Below are positions 1 through 12,388 of a DNA stretch of 64,000 nt, one piece after another. The translations under genes and the position numbers were made by a program. How positions within the stretch are numbered: position 1 is the stretch's first letter; the number at the start of each line of letters is the position of its first letter. This stretch comes from Paralithodes platypus (lineage: Eukaryota > Arthropoda > Malacostraca > Decapoda > Lithodidae): positions 1,206,783-1,270,782 of the forward strand of contig CM064552.1 of NCBI GenBank assembly GCA_032716605.1, written 5' to 3'. Under the pieces are notes generated by a model. The model saw nothing but the letters and a program-made list of their open reading frames with translations, had not been told where the DNA came from and searched no databases.

Positions 1-170
1 TTGGACAATGTACTGAATAGAATTTGAGAGTAATATTTCTGTAACATTATTGAATATAGAAATGAGTGATATTTTGATGACTTCGATATATAAATTTCGA
101 CTCACTGAATGGAAACTGATTACTATTGGGTGTTTGTGAAAGAGTAGCAGACGACGCTATCCAGTCCCCC

Positions 171-337
171 ATTAAACGGCTACAGACTATCTTGATCAAT
201 CCTTTCAGCTACCACATATCTTTCCCAAGACTCATACAATCGTTTATAAGCATGTTACTTATTTCTCACAAGCGCCAATTTTTCCGCAGAATTCAAATAC
301 AAAAAAAAAGACATCAGCGGTACTGAAAGGGTTGAGT
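171..337. mobile_element. Family A MITE, partial (A0)
   Basis: Right terminus GACATCAGCGGTACTGAAAG then GGTT, matching complete copies. The left end is divergent. Confidence 0.5.
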
Positions 338-419
338 GTACCTTCAATATCTGACCGCAAGTTCGCAACTGTACACTTTATATGATATGTTTCTAATTCA
401 CCAACCTGTATACACTTTA

Positions 420-792
420 TTAAGGGGAGAGGGGCCGTTTTTTCTGGTCCCGCTTCGTCCTCATGCTTATCCCCATTCGTTTTGATATTTAAAGACGTTT
501 GCCCCATTACTGTAGTTTGTCGATTTTAAGACCTTTCGCCCTATTTCTTTGTAATATTGACCCTTTGTGCCCTTAGGCGTCAATTTTTTTCCTGGCGAGC
601 GAAAGCGAGCCTGTAATTGTGGAGGAAGCGGCCTTTGGCCGTGACATTTTTCAACAGAAAAATGTACAAATTAATCTCGTAGGGGGATCTAATGGATGTT
701 TTTTTAAGCTTGATGAAGGTCTAGGGAGGAAACTAAAAAATAAATTAATATATAAGTAAATAGATCCCAAATAATAACCACTGTCCCCTTAA
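420..792. mobile_element. Family C MITE, copy C1
   Basis: TTAAGGGGAGAGGGG on the left and CTGTCCCCTTAA on the right. Internal blocks GGCGAGCGAAAGCGAGCCTG, GCGGCCTTTGGCCG and TTTTTAAGCTTGATGAAGG recur in C2-C5. Length about 370 bp. Confidence 0.8.
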
Positions 793-979
793 TAAGTACT
801 GTATTCTTCAAAAAGCTTAGTATCTATGGATAAAGTTCATACAAACTTACAAAAATAGGAATTGCATACATTATTACCTAGAAATAATAATAAATCACAT
901 TTCATTTGCATATTACCAGCTGACCCTAATGCTTTTGCCAAAAGAAAAATATATGCATGTTTATTTTTCTTCAATACAG

Positions 980-1190
980 TACAGGTCTCCCTCACTATCC
1001 GATGATCTCACTATCCGATGCCTCGATTTATGGTATTATTATAGGTTTTCAGGTGTTTGGGTTTGGGTTTTGGCTGGTCCGAGAACGCATCCTCATTTAC
1101 CCCATTAATTTTAGGGTTTTCTTTATGATTTTCTATTTAAGATCGGGTTTTCAGGAACGTAACCCAATCGTAAATCGAGGGAAACCTGTA
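980..1190. mobile_element. Family K (pogo/Tigger-like) MITE, copy K1
   Basis: TACAGGTCTCCCTCACTATC to AATCGAGGGAAACCTGTA. CAGG...CCTG ends at TA with a CTCCCTC motif are typical of Tigger-like elements. About 210 bp. Confidence 0.7.
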
Positions 1191-1446
1191 CGATAATGCC
1201 TCTCTTCATTCAATTACAGGGACTCCTCACTTTAAGTCGCCTCATTTTATGTTGTTTCGTTATTATACTCTTCATTAATTAGGGAACAAAATTTACTAAA
1301 AGTTAATATGCTTCATTATTAAGTTGTAAATCAGAAAAAAATGGTGTATAATCGCAAGAACAATTACAAAATATTGCCCTTATAACAGGAATTTAACTGG
1401 AAATTACCACAAATATACAGTAGTACAGTAGTTTATATTTTCAATT

Positions 1447-1507
1447 AGCTATTGAGAAATCATAAGGGATTGAATTTACCATCAGCTAAAAACAAACGAA
1501 CTATAGT
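1447..1507. mobile_element. Family H right-half fragment
   Basis: TTGAGAAATCATAAGGGATT then GAATTTACCATCAGCTAAAA. Confidence 0.5.
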
Positions 1508-2198
1508 CACTATACAAAAGACTGGCTACATAACATCCTGGCAATATAATAATACTGTATTTCATTTCATTATATTGTCAAACCATGATTACATTACTGG
1601 TGTACTGTATTGTATCCCTATTTCAACTTGCCCATAATTGAGTATACCTATTTATTCAATAGTGATGCTACTATAAATCATTAACCTTAGCTTCCTGACT
1701 CTCATTCTTGAAAGCTAAAATTTGCAGCATCTGGGCTACACAAAGATCTTTGGCTAGGGGTCATTACCGTATAACCACAGACACATGTAAGTGGTGTAAA
1801 TTATGATAAACAGGTTTTACACAATGATGAAAATAATTTAATCAATTCCATGAACCAAAATAATAATTTAAGTGTTCCTTCTGTCCCGAGTATATTATCA
1901 AGTTGTGTAACAGCTACATGTGTCCGCGGTCATTAATTCTGATATATTTTGAAGCCTCAAACTGATTATATGAACCTCCAAAATGCAAGTATCCGGTAAA
2001 GAATTCATAAGGAGATTAAATTAATTCTGAGATAGCTTTCAAAATATACTGTAGAAGACAGAATTAATGATTGCAACTGTACATATTCAAAGGGAGGTGC
2101 TATAGGCTATTGGGGTAAAGCTTTATGACTTTAGTGTTCCATCTCCACAGTTCCTGAGTAGAGTTGGTTGTTGGATAGAACATAATAATTAGTGGTCA

Positions 2199-2226
2199 CA
2201 TTCAATTCAATTCAATTCAATTCAAC
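2199..2226. repeat. AATTC pentanucleotide microsatellite
   Basis: Five AATTC units next to the RT fragment. Confidence 0.9.
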
Positions 2227-2244
2227 ATTTTCCCTATCCTTGGC

Positions 2245-2710
2245 TTACTGAACACTAGCAATGTCAGCCAGATTTCTCACCTTCCACATACTTCCCATTG
2301 CTCCGAAAACTTTCCTTCCTTCACATACTCTCTGTTTGACCTCCATTTCCATACCTCTATTCCTGCTTATCATTCCTCGTAGATATCTAAAAGACTCTTG
2401 TTCCAGTATTTCCCCATCCAGCCTCACATCTAGATTCACCCTAGAAGCATCTCTATCACACACCATTACTTTACTTTTATTGACATTCACCCTCAGCTTC
2501 CTCCTCCCACAAACCACACCAAACTCTTTGACTACCCGCTGCAGTTTCTCCTCAAAATCCGCCACCAACTCTGTGTCATCAGCAAACAGCAACTGATTCA
2601 ACTCCCAATCTCTACCATTCTTTCCTACTAAACCCAATCCTCTACCCATAGTTCTCATTTCACCTCCTTCACCACACCATCCATATATACATTAAACAGT
2701 GGTGTACCAG
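2245..2710 (-). pseudogene. Non-LTR retrotransposon reverse transcriptase fragment
   Basis: The minus strand encodes PLFNVYMDGVVKEV, then after a frameshift near 2658 a stretch containing LLFADDTELVADFEEKL and LRVNVNKSKVMVCDRD, then FRYLRGMIS and MWKVRNLADIASVQ. FADD is the RT catalytic box, followed by the thumb-side K-rich motif typical of non-LTR elements. Both ends are truncated and the reading frame is broken. Its downstream (left) end abuts an AATTC pentanucleotide repeat. Clade not determined. Confidence 0.85.
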
Positions 2711-3383
2711 CTACTTATATAGACGATGTGATGTCACAAATGTTTCAAGTAATGCCTCTGGTTAACTTAAAATAAAAAGCTCTCCACCAATCCAACCTTG
2801 ACACCTCCAGATGTTATAGCTGGTACAGATATTGGTTGATGTGTTGTGAGGTACCAGTATGTAATGTGTTTCATTGGTAATACTGCACTGCGGTATTGGG
2901 ACATCAACATACTGTACTGTATATCAGAAGTAACAGTAAGTAGGCTACCTCAGAGACCCCATAGTAACAGAGATCGGTCAACTTGAACCTTATTGTTGCC
3001 ACTGGTGTCATAAGCCTCTTACCATACTCAAATATGTCCATAACCTTAATAAGCACTCGGTAATACTGGTAAAGGATATAGACTCGTATTCTTACAAATT
3101 TCTTTCCCTTCGCAGCGCCTGATACCGAACGAATATTGTGAGTACAGTAAGAGTGTTGTTTGTAGAGATTAGATGGATTAACACTCCTTTTTCTGAAGCT
3201 AGCGTCATTCTTCAAGCTATGTCGTCCATTAACAGCGCTGCGAAGGGAAAGAATTGTCTAAGAATACGAGCCAGAGTTTAGGCTTTGGCGTTCAAAGAAA
3301 AAGATAGCTGATCTCTCTTACCACAAGATCACATGTCTACTTCTGATGTTTTCATAATTCCAAGGATTTCTACTAAAGGCTCT

Positions 3384-3592
3384 TTATTTCTAGCCGACGG
3401 TTAAACTGACATGTCCTCTTCTAGATTACTCATCTATTACGACGATTTTATAGCAAAATGTATTGTTAATTATGAAAACTTGGCATTAATATGACGGAGA
3501 GACAAAGTTGTTTCATATTATTTCTGTAAGTACCGACAAATAAGTTGCTAAGGGATTGCGTTTAATGTCAGCTGAAAATAAACAACCTATAG
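3384..3592. mobile_element. Family H MITE, copy H1
   Basis: TCTAGCCGACGGTTAAACTG to TTTAATGTCAGCTGAAAATA, inner blocks ATTTTATAGCAAAATGTATT and ATTATGAAAACTTGGC. Confidence 0.72.
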
Positions 3593-3754
3593 GTAAAAGT
3601 TAGTCTTGAAGAGTGAGGTTTTACTGTATACCGATGATATGACAGAAGTAGAAATGCGAATGTTTATAAAATGCATTAAGTAAGTGGTGGCAAAATGGTA
3701 ATTGGATGCTTGGATCATAAGTAGTAATGTCTCACAAAGGTCGAGTACGATATG

Positions 3755-3970
3755 TTAACCCTTTCAGTACCGGTACCGTCCTCTTAACTTTACTCTGGCT
3801 ACTATTAGATGATTTTATTCAATTTAACAAGGGCCTCCAGTAATTAATAGGCTTCAAACTATCTCACTTAACCATTTTTACTACCACAGATCCTTCTTGA
3901 ACAGCACAATTCGTCTAAATATAGCTAGAATCAAATGAAAAAGACGTCACCGGTACAGAAAAGGGTAATA
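3755..3970. mobile_element. Family A MITE, copy A1
   Basis: TTAACCCTTTCAGTACCGG at the left; GACGTCACCGGTACAGAAAA then GGGTAA at the right. Inner arms TAGATGATTTTATTCA and TCGTCTAAATATAGC are also inverted, so the whole ~210-bp unit folds back on itself. Confidence 0.82.
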
Positions 3971-4005
3971 ATGTAAAACTTGCAAAATAAACAAAGCAAA
4001 ACACA
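3970..4005. mobile_element. Family B terminal fragment (B8)
   Basis: AATGTAAAACTTGCAAAATA then AACAAAGCAAAAC, directly after family A1. Confidence 0.5.
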
Positions 4006-4518
4006 AATAATGCTTCCACTCTACACAATCACTGTTGCTGGATATCATAAGTGGGCAGGAGTAACAACATTAACTCCTTCAATAAGTAGAGCTGGAGTAA
4101 CAACACAACTCCTTCAATAAGTAGTGATTCAAAAGAACAATCAAAAGCCAAAGTTCATCCCATGTTTGTTTTGAGTGAAGTAAAACGATGTCATATAAAC
4201 AAATATTGAACGCCAGAACAACCACATCCAAAATAGTGGAGTTGGGGCTACAGTTGTTTAAAGGCAAGATATTCACAGCATTCAAGACGCCTTATCTCCC
4301 TTTAACTGTCGTATGTTGTATAAAGGCCGAATACCCACAACATTTACGACGCTTTATCTCACCTTGATCATTGTATCCTAAATGCTGACATCGTTATGCT
4401 AGCATCATTACCAGTAAACAAAGAAATTGTATATGGGTGTTAAGACTTATGATAGTCTAGTTTTCTGGAGTATAAGGAAGCCATGACGTTCTGGACAAGA
4501 AAAATACTGGTACGCTAC

Positions 4519-4770
4519 TACAGGTCTCCCTCATTATCCGATTCCCCAATTTACAATATTATTTTAGGTTTTTAGGTGTCCGAGAATGCATCCCCATTTA
4601 CCCTATTAATTTTAGGGTTTATGTTAAACTTGCAAAATAAACAAACAAAAACTTGGAGGAACACAGTAAAAAGACAAAACAACTTTATCAAAATTGCTAT
4701 GTTATGTGATTTTTCTATTTAAGATGGGTTTTCAGAAACGTAACCCATCGTAAATTGAGGGAGACCTGTA
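4519..4770. mobile_element. Family K (pogo/Tigger-like) copy K2 with family B fragment inside
   Basis: TACAGGTCTCCCTCATTATC and AATTGAGGGAGACCTGTA are inverted ends at TA. A family B fragment (4623-4700, TTAAACTTGCAAAATAAACA) interrupts the interior relative to K1. Confidence 0.72.
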
Positions 4771-4906
4771 ATTCCTTGGGTTGTAATGCCTCTCACCTTG
4801 CCCTAACTTATGGCATCTTTGAGTATCCCGGCCCAGATGTTCCAACCGTCAATAGCCTTGCCTTTGACTTCCCTCGGAACTTTGGATTATGATTGTACAA
4901 ACTTAT

Positions 4907-5119
4907 TGAACCCTTTCAGTACGGGGGAAGTTATTTTTCTGTTTATTCTGGCTATCATTAGACGATTTTACTCTGTTTAGGAAGGATTTACGAGTCAATG
5001 AATTAATAGAGATATAATACACTTCTCTGATTACTAGACGTCCTTCCTAAGCAGCATAAAATCGTCTAATAATAGCCAGAATATAAGAAATAATGGCTTC
5101 CCCTGTCAAAAGTGGTTAA
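4907..5119. mobile_element. Family A MITE, copy A2
   Basis: Left ACCCTTTCAGTACGGGG, inner arms TTAGACGATTTTACTC and ATAAAATCGTCTAATAATAG, right end GTGGTTAA. About 210 bp. Confidence 0.78.
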
Positions 5120-5803
5120 ACACAAAAACATTTATGAAGAGCATCCTTATTCTTCATACTCTTGCAAGTTTTCATTTAATACAAGTTAAATGATAAACAT
5201 ATATTTTTATAAAGATATGCAGGGTAAAACAAATCATAATATAGTAAAAAATAGTAAATATACACATTCTGGAAAAATCTAAATCAAATATTGAAATATA
5301 GTATAATAATGATTTACTCCATTTTACACTGAACAAAACTGGAGAAATCTAAAGTAGAAGCTTAAATAGTACTGTACTTACAAGCTCTAAAACACATAAT
5401 GGCAAATTCCTCCTTTATAGACTTATAAATTCTGAGAAAAATTAAGTAATTTGGCATCTAAATTTAAGTAAATTACTTGAGTATCAAAGGTTTATACACA
5501 AAATAATTAAGAGAAGAGAACTAAGTGAAGAAAACTATTATTGGATAAGCAAAAAAGAACTCAAATTATCAGACATACCCGGTACTTTCCTGGCAATCAA
5601 ATATTAGCACACTTTCTCAAACTAAAAGGTTATACTTCCTTGGCAAACTAACTATAAATACCGGAAGGATAATACAGGAAAACTATTAATGCCATACTTT
5701 ATAAAACTTCAAATGATACAGGGAGGTAGTCTTAGCGAAAATAATAAAACTAATGTTGATTATCACGGGTGCATAGTTTAACCAATTATTGTAGCCATCA
5801 TGA
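5120..5803. other. No gene seen
   Basis: AT-rich sequence of the BLTP3 3' flank without open frames or recognised repeat ends. Confidence 0.5.
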
Positions 5804-5804
5804 A

Positions 5805-6316
5805 GGCAGAGTCACACCAAGGATTATTCCAACAATTACTCCATAGGCATATTTATTCTACTTGTACTCTTTTGCATTCGTATTGACACCTTAAGGGGAG
5901 GCAGTTGTTTTTTCGAGTCCTCCTCCTCCCTCATGTTTAGCCCTATTAGATTTCAAGACATTGCCCCATTAGTTTGGCGATTTTCAGACCTTTTGCCCCA
6001 TTTCTATGCCAATATTAAGACCTTTCGTGCCATTTAGGTGTCTGTATTTGAAGAGGAATCGGCCTTTGGCTGGGAAATTTTTCTACCGAAAAATGTACAA
6101 ATTTATATCGAAGGGGGGTCTTGTGGGTATTTTTAAAATTTTGATCGAGGTTTAGAGAGTAAACTAAACCTCCTCCTTAAACCATTGAGCCGAACCAGTA
6201 AATTATGCTGCACAATACCGTCTGAGCTCCCTTAAGTCTACCAATATGTTGAAAGCAATTACTATGCCACAATTGTTAAAGAAAGTGCCTGAAAAACTGT
6301 TGGTGTGACTGTGCCT
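5805..6316. mobile_element. Family G element split by family C2
   Basis: GCAGAGTCACACCAAGG at the left, TTGGTGTGACTGTGCC at the right; the C2 element (5891-6235) sits between. Confidence 0.6.
5891..6235. mobile_element. Family C MITE, copy C2, nested in a family G element
   Basis: TTAAGGGGAGGCAG to GAGCTCCCTTAA, with the shared GGCCTTTGGC and ACCGAAAAATGTACAAATTT blocks. It interrupts a family G element (5805-6316). Confidence 0.78.
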
Positions 6317-6317
6317 A

Positions 6318-6392
6318 TAGATGGAGGCCCAGCGGTCATAGGTCACGTTGACCCAGGTTCATATCCTCCCGGGCGGGGAATGCTAAGGTAAG
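6318..6392 (+). other. Weak tRNA-like sequence
   Basis: GGCCCAGCGGTCATAGG and GGTTCATATCCTCCCGGG have the spacing of A and B boxes but fit the consensus loosely. It directly follows the right end of a family G element. Confidence 0.3.
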
Positions 6393-7504
6393 TGTGTCAA
6401 CTGGATGCTCACAACAAACATAAGTCTGCCAACTATCATAATACCAGAAATGGAAAATTAAGTAGGGTATATAACCTAATAATAACAAAATAAAAACACA
6501 ATAATATTTATATAAACAAAATCAATTCTTTAGCCAAACAAAATATATTGCACTTACAAATGTAGCCCAGGGCCCTGACACTCAAAGTATTTATGACATT
6601 ACATAAACGGATGACTGTTGTAAGCGAACATAGTAACTCTCAAGCCAATGCTACATAATACAAGACATAAATTATGCTTATTTGTAAATTCCTTAGAACC
6701 TGGTTGAATGTATATGCCCTGTTTACCTAATGGCAGCATTCCAGTTGTCAGGTCAAGTGCAGTGTCACTATTCAGTTTGCACCAACTTCCTAAATATTAG
6801 AGTGTAAATCCGGCACACCCTAGCCCTATCAATCAAGGGAGTGTATGGCATTAAAAACTGCATCACTGGATCATGACCTGAAGCAGTATCTGCCAGAGGT
6901 GTCACTGCTTGAGAGGGAATCCTGTCATGGACAAACTCCTGACAAAGCTCCTCATTGTTTCTTAGCCCTGGGCCCTTCAAGGTAATCTCATTAACATCAA
7001 GAACAGTTATCTACTTCCAGCTTCTGCCTAGCCAACTGATATGTCATGTTTCTAATATTAGGTTCACTTGTAAGTTAATTGGTGGATTGGTGATATGAAT
7101 TTGTAAACTTTTGGCAAGAACAAATATCAATTCAATTCCCTTGTCCTACAGGGAGCCGGGTGATGCCTCTAGGTCTACCACTTGGCTGTGGCACGATTCT
7201 TGGAATTGCCAAGGTTTCTATACAGGATTCTTTATGTAAGTTGAAATGCCCACATGAATTTGTACACACACCATGATATCATTTATGGAAGGAAAATTAG
7301 TATGATTGAATTTGGGGTGTAGTTTTCGATACAGTAGTTAATTCATATGATTAATCAAGTTTTATAACAAAATATTCTTATACATTAATCACACCATTGT
7401 TACTGCCATACTTAAAATCAACAAGTGAATATAAATTAATGTGGGCATCTGTGTGTGAGATTTTTATGTTTTGTATTGTCTTGTTTTTCTGATGTGCTGT
7501 GATG
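6393..7504. other. No gene seen
   Basis: No splice-consistent coding signal. The 70-codon frame at 6980-6768 has no recognisable motif. Confidence 0.45.
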
Positions 7505-7610
7505 TCCCTGTTCGGGCTCTGTCTAGAGTCAGCCACCCCCATTAAAAAAAAAAAAAAAAAAAGGGAGAGGTGCCAGAGTATATACATACAAACATACATA
7601 CAACTGTACC
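7505..7610 (+). mobile_element. Family F retroposon 3' end, copy 3
   Basis: GTTCGGGCTCTGTCTAGAGT, CAGCCACCCCCATT, a 20-base A run at 7541-7562 and then a CATA-rich tail. Confidence 0.5.
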
Positions 7611-7814
7611 ATGTCATAACTGATAAGCACTTTGACTGTCTGGGCTCTGACACACTATGACCCCTGGGACACTGTATAAAGCACTGCACCGCTAACTAAT
7701 AAAAACCTACACTAAATATTTCACCTTAAGTAATAACAAATGACTGGCCGTTAAGTTGAGGTTAGAGTATCACAATGAGTTGCTGTAAGGGGGTGTATGG
7801 TAGTCTAAGCAAGT

Positions 7815-7925
7815 CAGGTCACACTACTAACAATCTTGCAATAGGTCACACTACTAAGAATCTTGAAATAGATCACACTACTAAGACTCTTGAAATAGGT
7901 CACACTACTAAGACTCTTGAAATAA
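7815..7925. repeat. Tandem repeat, about 28-bp unit, four copies
   Basis: Unit GGTCACACTACTAAGACTCT plus TGAAATA repeated four times with few changes. Confidence 0.85.
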
Positions 7926-8270
7926 AAAAAATGGCATCCAATACTTTTCAGAATCTATCAAATTACTGAGAGGGGGTCTTCAAAAAAGCATTTATTTACA
8001 CACTGTTATTGAGCATCTGGCAGACATCATTACAGTGTCGAATAAGCAAAATAAGGGAGTAATCTCAGCTATGACAAGACTAAATGGTTTGCCATAAATC
8101 GTCTAAAATGTTTTGTCACGGCTGCCGTTGAGATTTGTTAGTTCATCACTGTAGCGATGGCTGTCATATTTGTTTAAAGCTTGTATTAAATCCAAGTCAT
8201 ACAAACATTTTTTTCAGCAACTCTATGATCTTTCAAGATTTTGTCTGTAAACATTGTATCTCTTTTAACT

Positions 8271-8350
8271 CCGCTCATGGCCGAGTGGTTACGGTGCCCG
8301 ACTCTCCCAAGTATACCTGGAGTGAGTGGGTTCGAATCCTGGTCAGGATA
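8271..8350 (+). other. tRNA-like sequence (SINE head or tRNA pseudogene)
   Basis: CTCATGGCCGAGTGGTTACG is a Ser/Leu-type A-box region, and GTGGGTTCGAATCCTGGTCA is a B-box. The acceptor arms do not pair well, so a functional tRNA is unlikely; a retroposed derivative is the better reading. Confidence 0.55.
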
Positions 8351-8399
8351 CCTCTCTCCCAACCAGCTAAATTCTTGCAAAAGTTTAACTTGATGGCTG

Positions 8400-9580
8400 C
8401 CAGATCAGAAATACTGAAACATATTGCCGTAAAATGTGTTAGTCTGACGTTTGCTTTAATGAAGCAAATTATGTGAAAACCACCCCCACAATAAATATGT
8501 AGTTTGATTTTGCAGAATACCATTTTCCCAACCTACTAAGCCCTGTGACATGATTTGCTTGGCTGCCTGTACTGTATAGTCAAGCTCAAAAGTTGTGTCC
8601 TATGTCTATAATTTCAACCTTGGTTACTTCTATAATAAATGTACAAACATACATACATACAGTACATTGAAAGACCATGTTCTATATATAGTGTACTTAT
8701 TTAATTCAATACTTTATTGAACTAGTGGCAGCACTCCAGGCTGTTCTATCTCGGGCATTCTCTTATGTCAATCTTCCAGCTGTAAATTCAGCTCACAAGA
8801 TCTGACACCATGAGTTTCTGTCTCCTCTGTGTATCTCTCCATGTTCATAAACTCGCTTTCATTCACACAATTATCCTCAATACACATTTCCTCAACTCAC
8901 ATGAACAAAGCATTTATATACAAACTTCATTCAGATTTCTTAACTTCTTGTGGAGCATTATTTTCTTTCAATTTCTTACAGTAAAAGAGGATCCCTTTGG
9001 CCGAGTCAGTGCCAGTAAACCGTCATTAGGGAACTTTCAGCATGTCTGAAGTGCCCTTGTTAGCCCCAACCAACAGTAATTGGCAATGGGCCTAGTCTTA
9101 ATTCAGACCTTCAAAGCAGCAAGTTTTTCCCACCAGGTAAATCTAGACAGGATAGCCAGGTGAAGAAGCGAGTCCACTCATCCATTAATCGACACTTTTG
9201 GGGAATGTAGAATCTCTCTTCCATTATCAGTGCCATTGGTGGAACTCCCCGGTGGCAGGGACACTACTCCATGGTTAAACACACTACACTCACTACCCCA
9301 AACTACCTATCATAAGAATTGGGACACAACATTTGAGCATGACTACTATACAACCTCCCATGCCACTATTTCAACAAGGTGCTTCTAGCCGTAATGGGGG
9401 CCCATTATTCGGTTTCTATTGTCTTGCCTACTTCTATTAATGAGTTGGGAGAATAATAGCAGCGGAGTGAAGCGTGCTCTACTTTTGGCGGGTGTTTTTC
9501 TTCCCCCTAAAAATATTTCACCCCTTTACAAATAACAACGCCTCACATTCTATGCATAAAAAATAATCACTTTTATGTCC
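8400..9580. other. No gene seen
   Basis: Short frames only (such as 8810-9049) with no domain. 9000-9310 is somewhat less AT-rich and could be old retrotransposon 3' UTR, unproven. Confidence 0.4.
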
Positions 9581-9874
9581 TTAACCCTTTCAGTATGGTG
9601 GCATACTTTTAATTTATTTTGGCTTGGATTAAATTATTTTTTCAGTTAAAGAAGGATCTCCAGGAATTAAAGGGTATAAACTATCTCTTAATTCTGGCTT
9701 GGACTAAATAATGTTTTCAGTTAAAGAAGGATCTCTATGAATTAAAGGGGTATAAACTATCTTAACTAAATCTTTCATTCCCAGTTCCTTCAAAAGCTTA
9801 ATATACCGGTACCGTAACTGCCAAATGATAGCCCGAATAATGATAAACCTAGCCTCCTAATGAAAGAGTCAAGT
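9581..9874. mobile_element. Family A MITE, copy A3, with internal duplication
   Basis: TTAACCCTTTCAGTATGGTG at the left. A ~75-bp block (AAAGAAGGATCTC ... TATAAACTATCT) is present twice in tandem, making this copy longer than others. The right terminus is degraded. Confidence 0.7.
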
Positions 9875-10029
9875 GACTGAGTGTAGCACTACCACTGTCA
9901 TGGTCATTACTACTTACTAATAATGCCCTCCTACCCCTGACTGACTGAGTACTGTAACAGCCACTAGTACACTGCACCATCGTTACACCACTCGTACAAA
10001 TCATCATTTCTATAGTCTAACCTAGCTAC

Positions 10030-10125
10030 AACCAGAAGTGGGTTTATCATATTGGGTGTGAGAGGGATCTGCCTTGTGTGGGCCGATCGGCTTTCTGCAG
10101 ACTCCCATTTTCTTATGTTCTTAAA
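10030..10125 (+). mobile_element. 3'-terminal fragment of a CR1-like or SINE retroposon
   Basis: Contains GAGGGATCTGCCTTGTGTGG, GCCGATCGGCTTTCTGCAG and ends TTCTTATGTTCTTAAA. The CTGCCTTG...GGCC...CTTCTGCAG...TTATGTTCTTA arrangement is a recurrent 3' tail of arthropod CR1-like elements and SINEs. No coding part remains. Confidence 0.6.
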
Positions 10126-10645
10126 TCAATGTCAACTTGAAAGATGTCTGACTAAAACAGTAATATGATTTTGCTGTTGTCCCTCAATTCTGGTTTCAAT
10201 CTCTTGTATATTAACATTTGTTTTCAACTTAAAAGTCGACCAGAAATTCAAACATCTACGTAACATTATTGACTCTGAGCCAACCAAAGCTGACTTAAAA
10301 GTTAATGCATCTTGGCTTACATACTGATGAAAACAGGTATTTACAACAATTATTGGCTCAAAGTCACTATTTGTTAACTTTAAATATCTCAGTTGAAAAT
10401 ATGCCTCAGATTATTATATTCATGTTAGTAAGTTTGCCTCCGAGCCAGAGGTTCAGCACAGTGCACACAGCTCGTACACTGTTAGCAACCACAGATACTT
10501 CCTTGGCTGAGCATTATCAACTCAAGGTGGCACAAGATAATACAGTACCAAATCATCTATGGTACATGAATAGATTAAATCTCGTCATTTATCTGGGACA
10601 TTAATCTCTCTATACTAATATGACACTCAGTACCCCTCCCTCCCG

Positions 10646-10860
10646 TTAACCCCTTCTTTACCGGTGACGTCTATTTTCTTTTATTTAAGCTACATTTAGA
10701 CAATTTTATGAAGCTTGGGAAGGATATATGGTAGCTAAAAGTATTAATTGAGATGGTCTGTAGCCTATTCATTTCTAGACATCCTTCCTAATCTGAATAA
10801 AATTGTCTAATAGTTGGCAGAATATAACGGAAAGGACGTCATCGATACTGAACGGGTTAA
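10646..10860. mobile_element. Family A MITE, copy A4
   Basis: TTAACCCCTTCTTTACCGGT to ACTGAACGGGTTAA with ACGTC inside each end. The right TTAA is shared with the adjoining family G element. Confidence 0.82.
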
Positions 10861-11151
10861 GTCAGTATCACACAATCATTATATATCCTTAACACTGGTC
10901 TGGCAGCTTATGAGGTAACTTTCATATAATTCTGTCACCTAAATTAATGTATCTTCAGTCTAATTTTAACATCTATTTTCAATTACTACTGTACCAACAT
11001 TTTTCCGGCAATAATTCTGGGAACTTTTGCACTGGTGTCAGAATCTAGACGGATGATAGATTAACCCAAGTGGCTAAATTATTGTATTAATTTTACCTTC
11101 TGATCTGCCAAGCCAATATTGATGATAACAGTTGTGCTTGTGTGATACCTA
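10857..11151. mobile_element. Family G MITE, copy G5
   Basis: TTAAGTCAGTATCACACAAT to TGCTTGTGTGATACCTAC; interior GGCAATAATTCTGGGAACTT and TGGTGTCAGAATCTAGACG. Confidence 0.65.
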
Positions 11152-11967
11152 CTTATTACCTACTTTATTTACCAGTTTTATTTATATTTTTATCACATTG
11201 CCGAGCCCCCCCCCCCCTTATGCCTTTTCACTCCTTTCTCCTTTCCTTTCAACCCTTTAATTATGATAGTCTTTTATTTTGAATAATTTAACATACATTA
11301 TTTCATAAAAAAATAAGAAAAAGTTTTATTTTTAACTTTCCTCAGACAATTCGTTCAATACAATATTATCTTTTCAATTTCTCTATTATTTTTATTTTGA
11401 CACGGCTATCATTTGTTCTAAGTGACCACTTGAGCATAATATTTTCATTATACAGTAAACACTTCATTTACACTTTTATCTTAGAAACTGTTTATTTCTC
11501 TTACGTATTCTTTGTCTTGTGATTTTATTATAGATATACAGTATACTGTTATAATTAACATATTAAATATTACGAATATACAGTACAGCATACATTGTAC
11601 ACAATTTTACATTATACATACCAAAAAGTCCAGTCCAGTACTGTACAGTACAGTACAGTATTACTAAAGTATTTGTCCCTGATTTAATAGGCCACCTCTT
11701 CCTCCCTATTAGTGATACTAGGAGGGTTTACTGTATAATATTATACTCTGGGTACCACTCAATGTTCACAAAAGATCGGGGCCTGGATACTCAAAACGCT
11801 TATGACGTCGCATCTCTCCTATCACCGTCTTATCTTGTGACTGCTGACGTTGTAATTCTGGCGCCAGCAATACTCACATCATATAGTAGCTTATGACTGC
11901 CTATTTATTAAACTTTTGATGTTGTAGCGAGTAATAAGCTATAATGTTACGGCATTAATTTTGATTC

Positions 11968-12178
11968 TTAACTCTTTCAGTATGATGATGCCTTTATTCA
12001 CTATTTTCTCACTATCATTAGATAGGTTTATTCAGAGTAGGAAGGATCTGTGAGAGCCAGAAGGTTAGTAGATAGCTTACACACTTCTGTTTCTTAGAGG
12101 TTCTTCCTAAGTTAAATAATGGCACCTAGTGTTAGCCAGAATTAACATAATAAGACTTCCTCACATTGAAGGGATCAA
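11968..12178. mobile_element. Family A MITE, copy A5, near BLTP3 3' end
   Basis: TTAACTCTTTCAGTATGATG to CATTGAAGGGATCA. Lies 210 bp beyond the BLTP3 stop codon, so it may be inside the 3' UTR. Confidence 0.72.
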
Positions 12179-12388
12179 AGTGTTTTATCTGACTATTTTG
12201 GCCAAAAGAAAAAAATTGCCCTTTAAAGCCTACAAGAATCACAAATAAAAACCATATGCCACCCTCATATTGCAAGAGTGAATGCACCGTATCTTACTAA
12301 CCCCTTGAGTATCCAAGCCTTGCACACTATTATAATCAGAGGGCTAAATGAAAGAGAAAGGTTCCCCCTTCCTGCCCCCTACGCCCAG

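Noticed and set aside
8271..8350. Functional tRNA gene
   Set aside because: A and B boxes are present but the acceptor stem does not pair.
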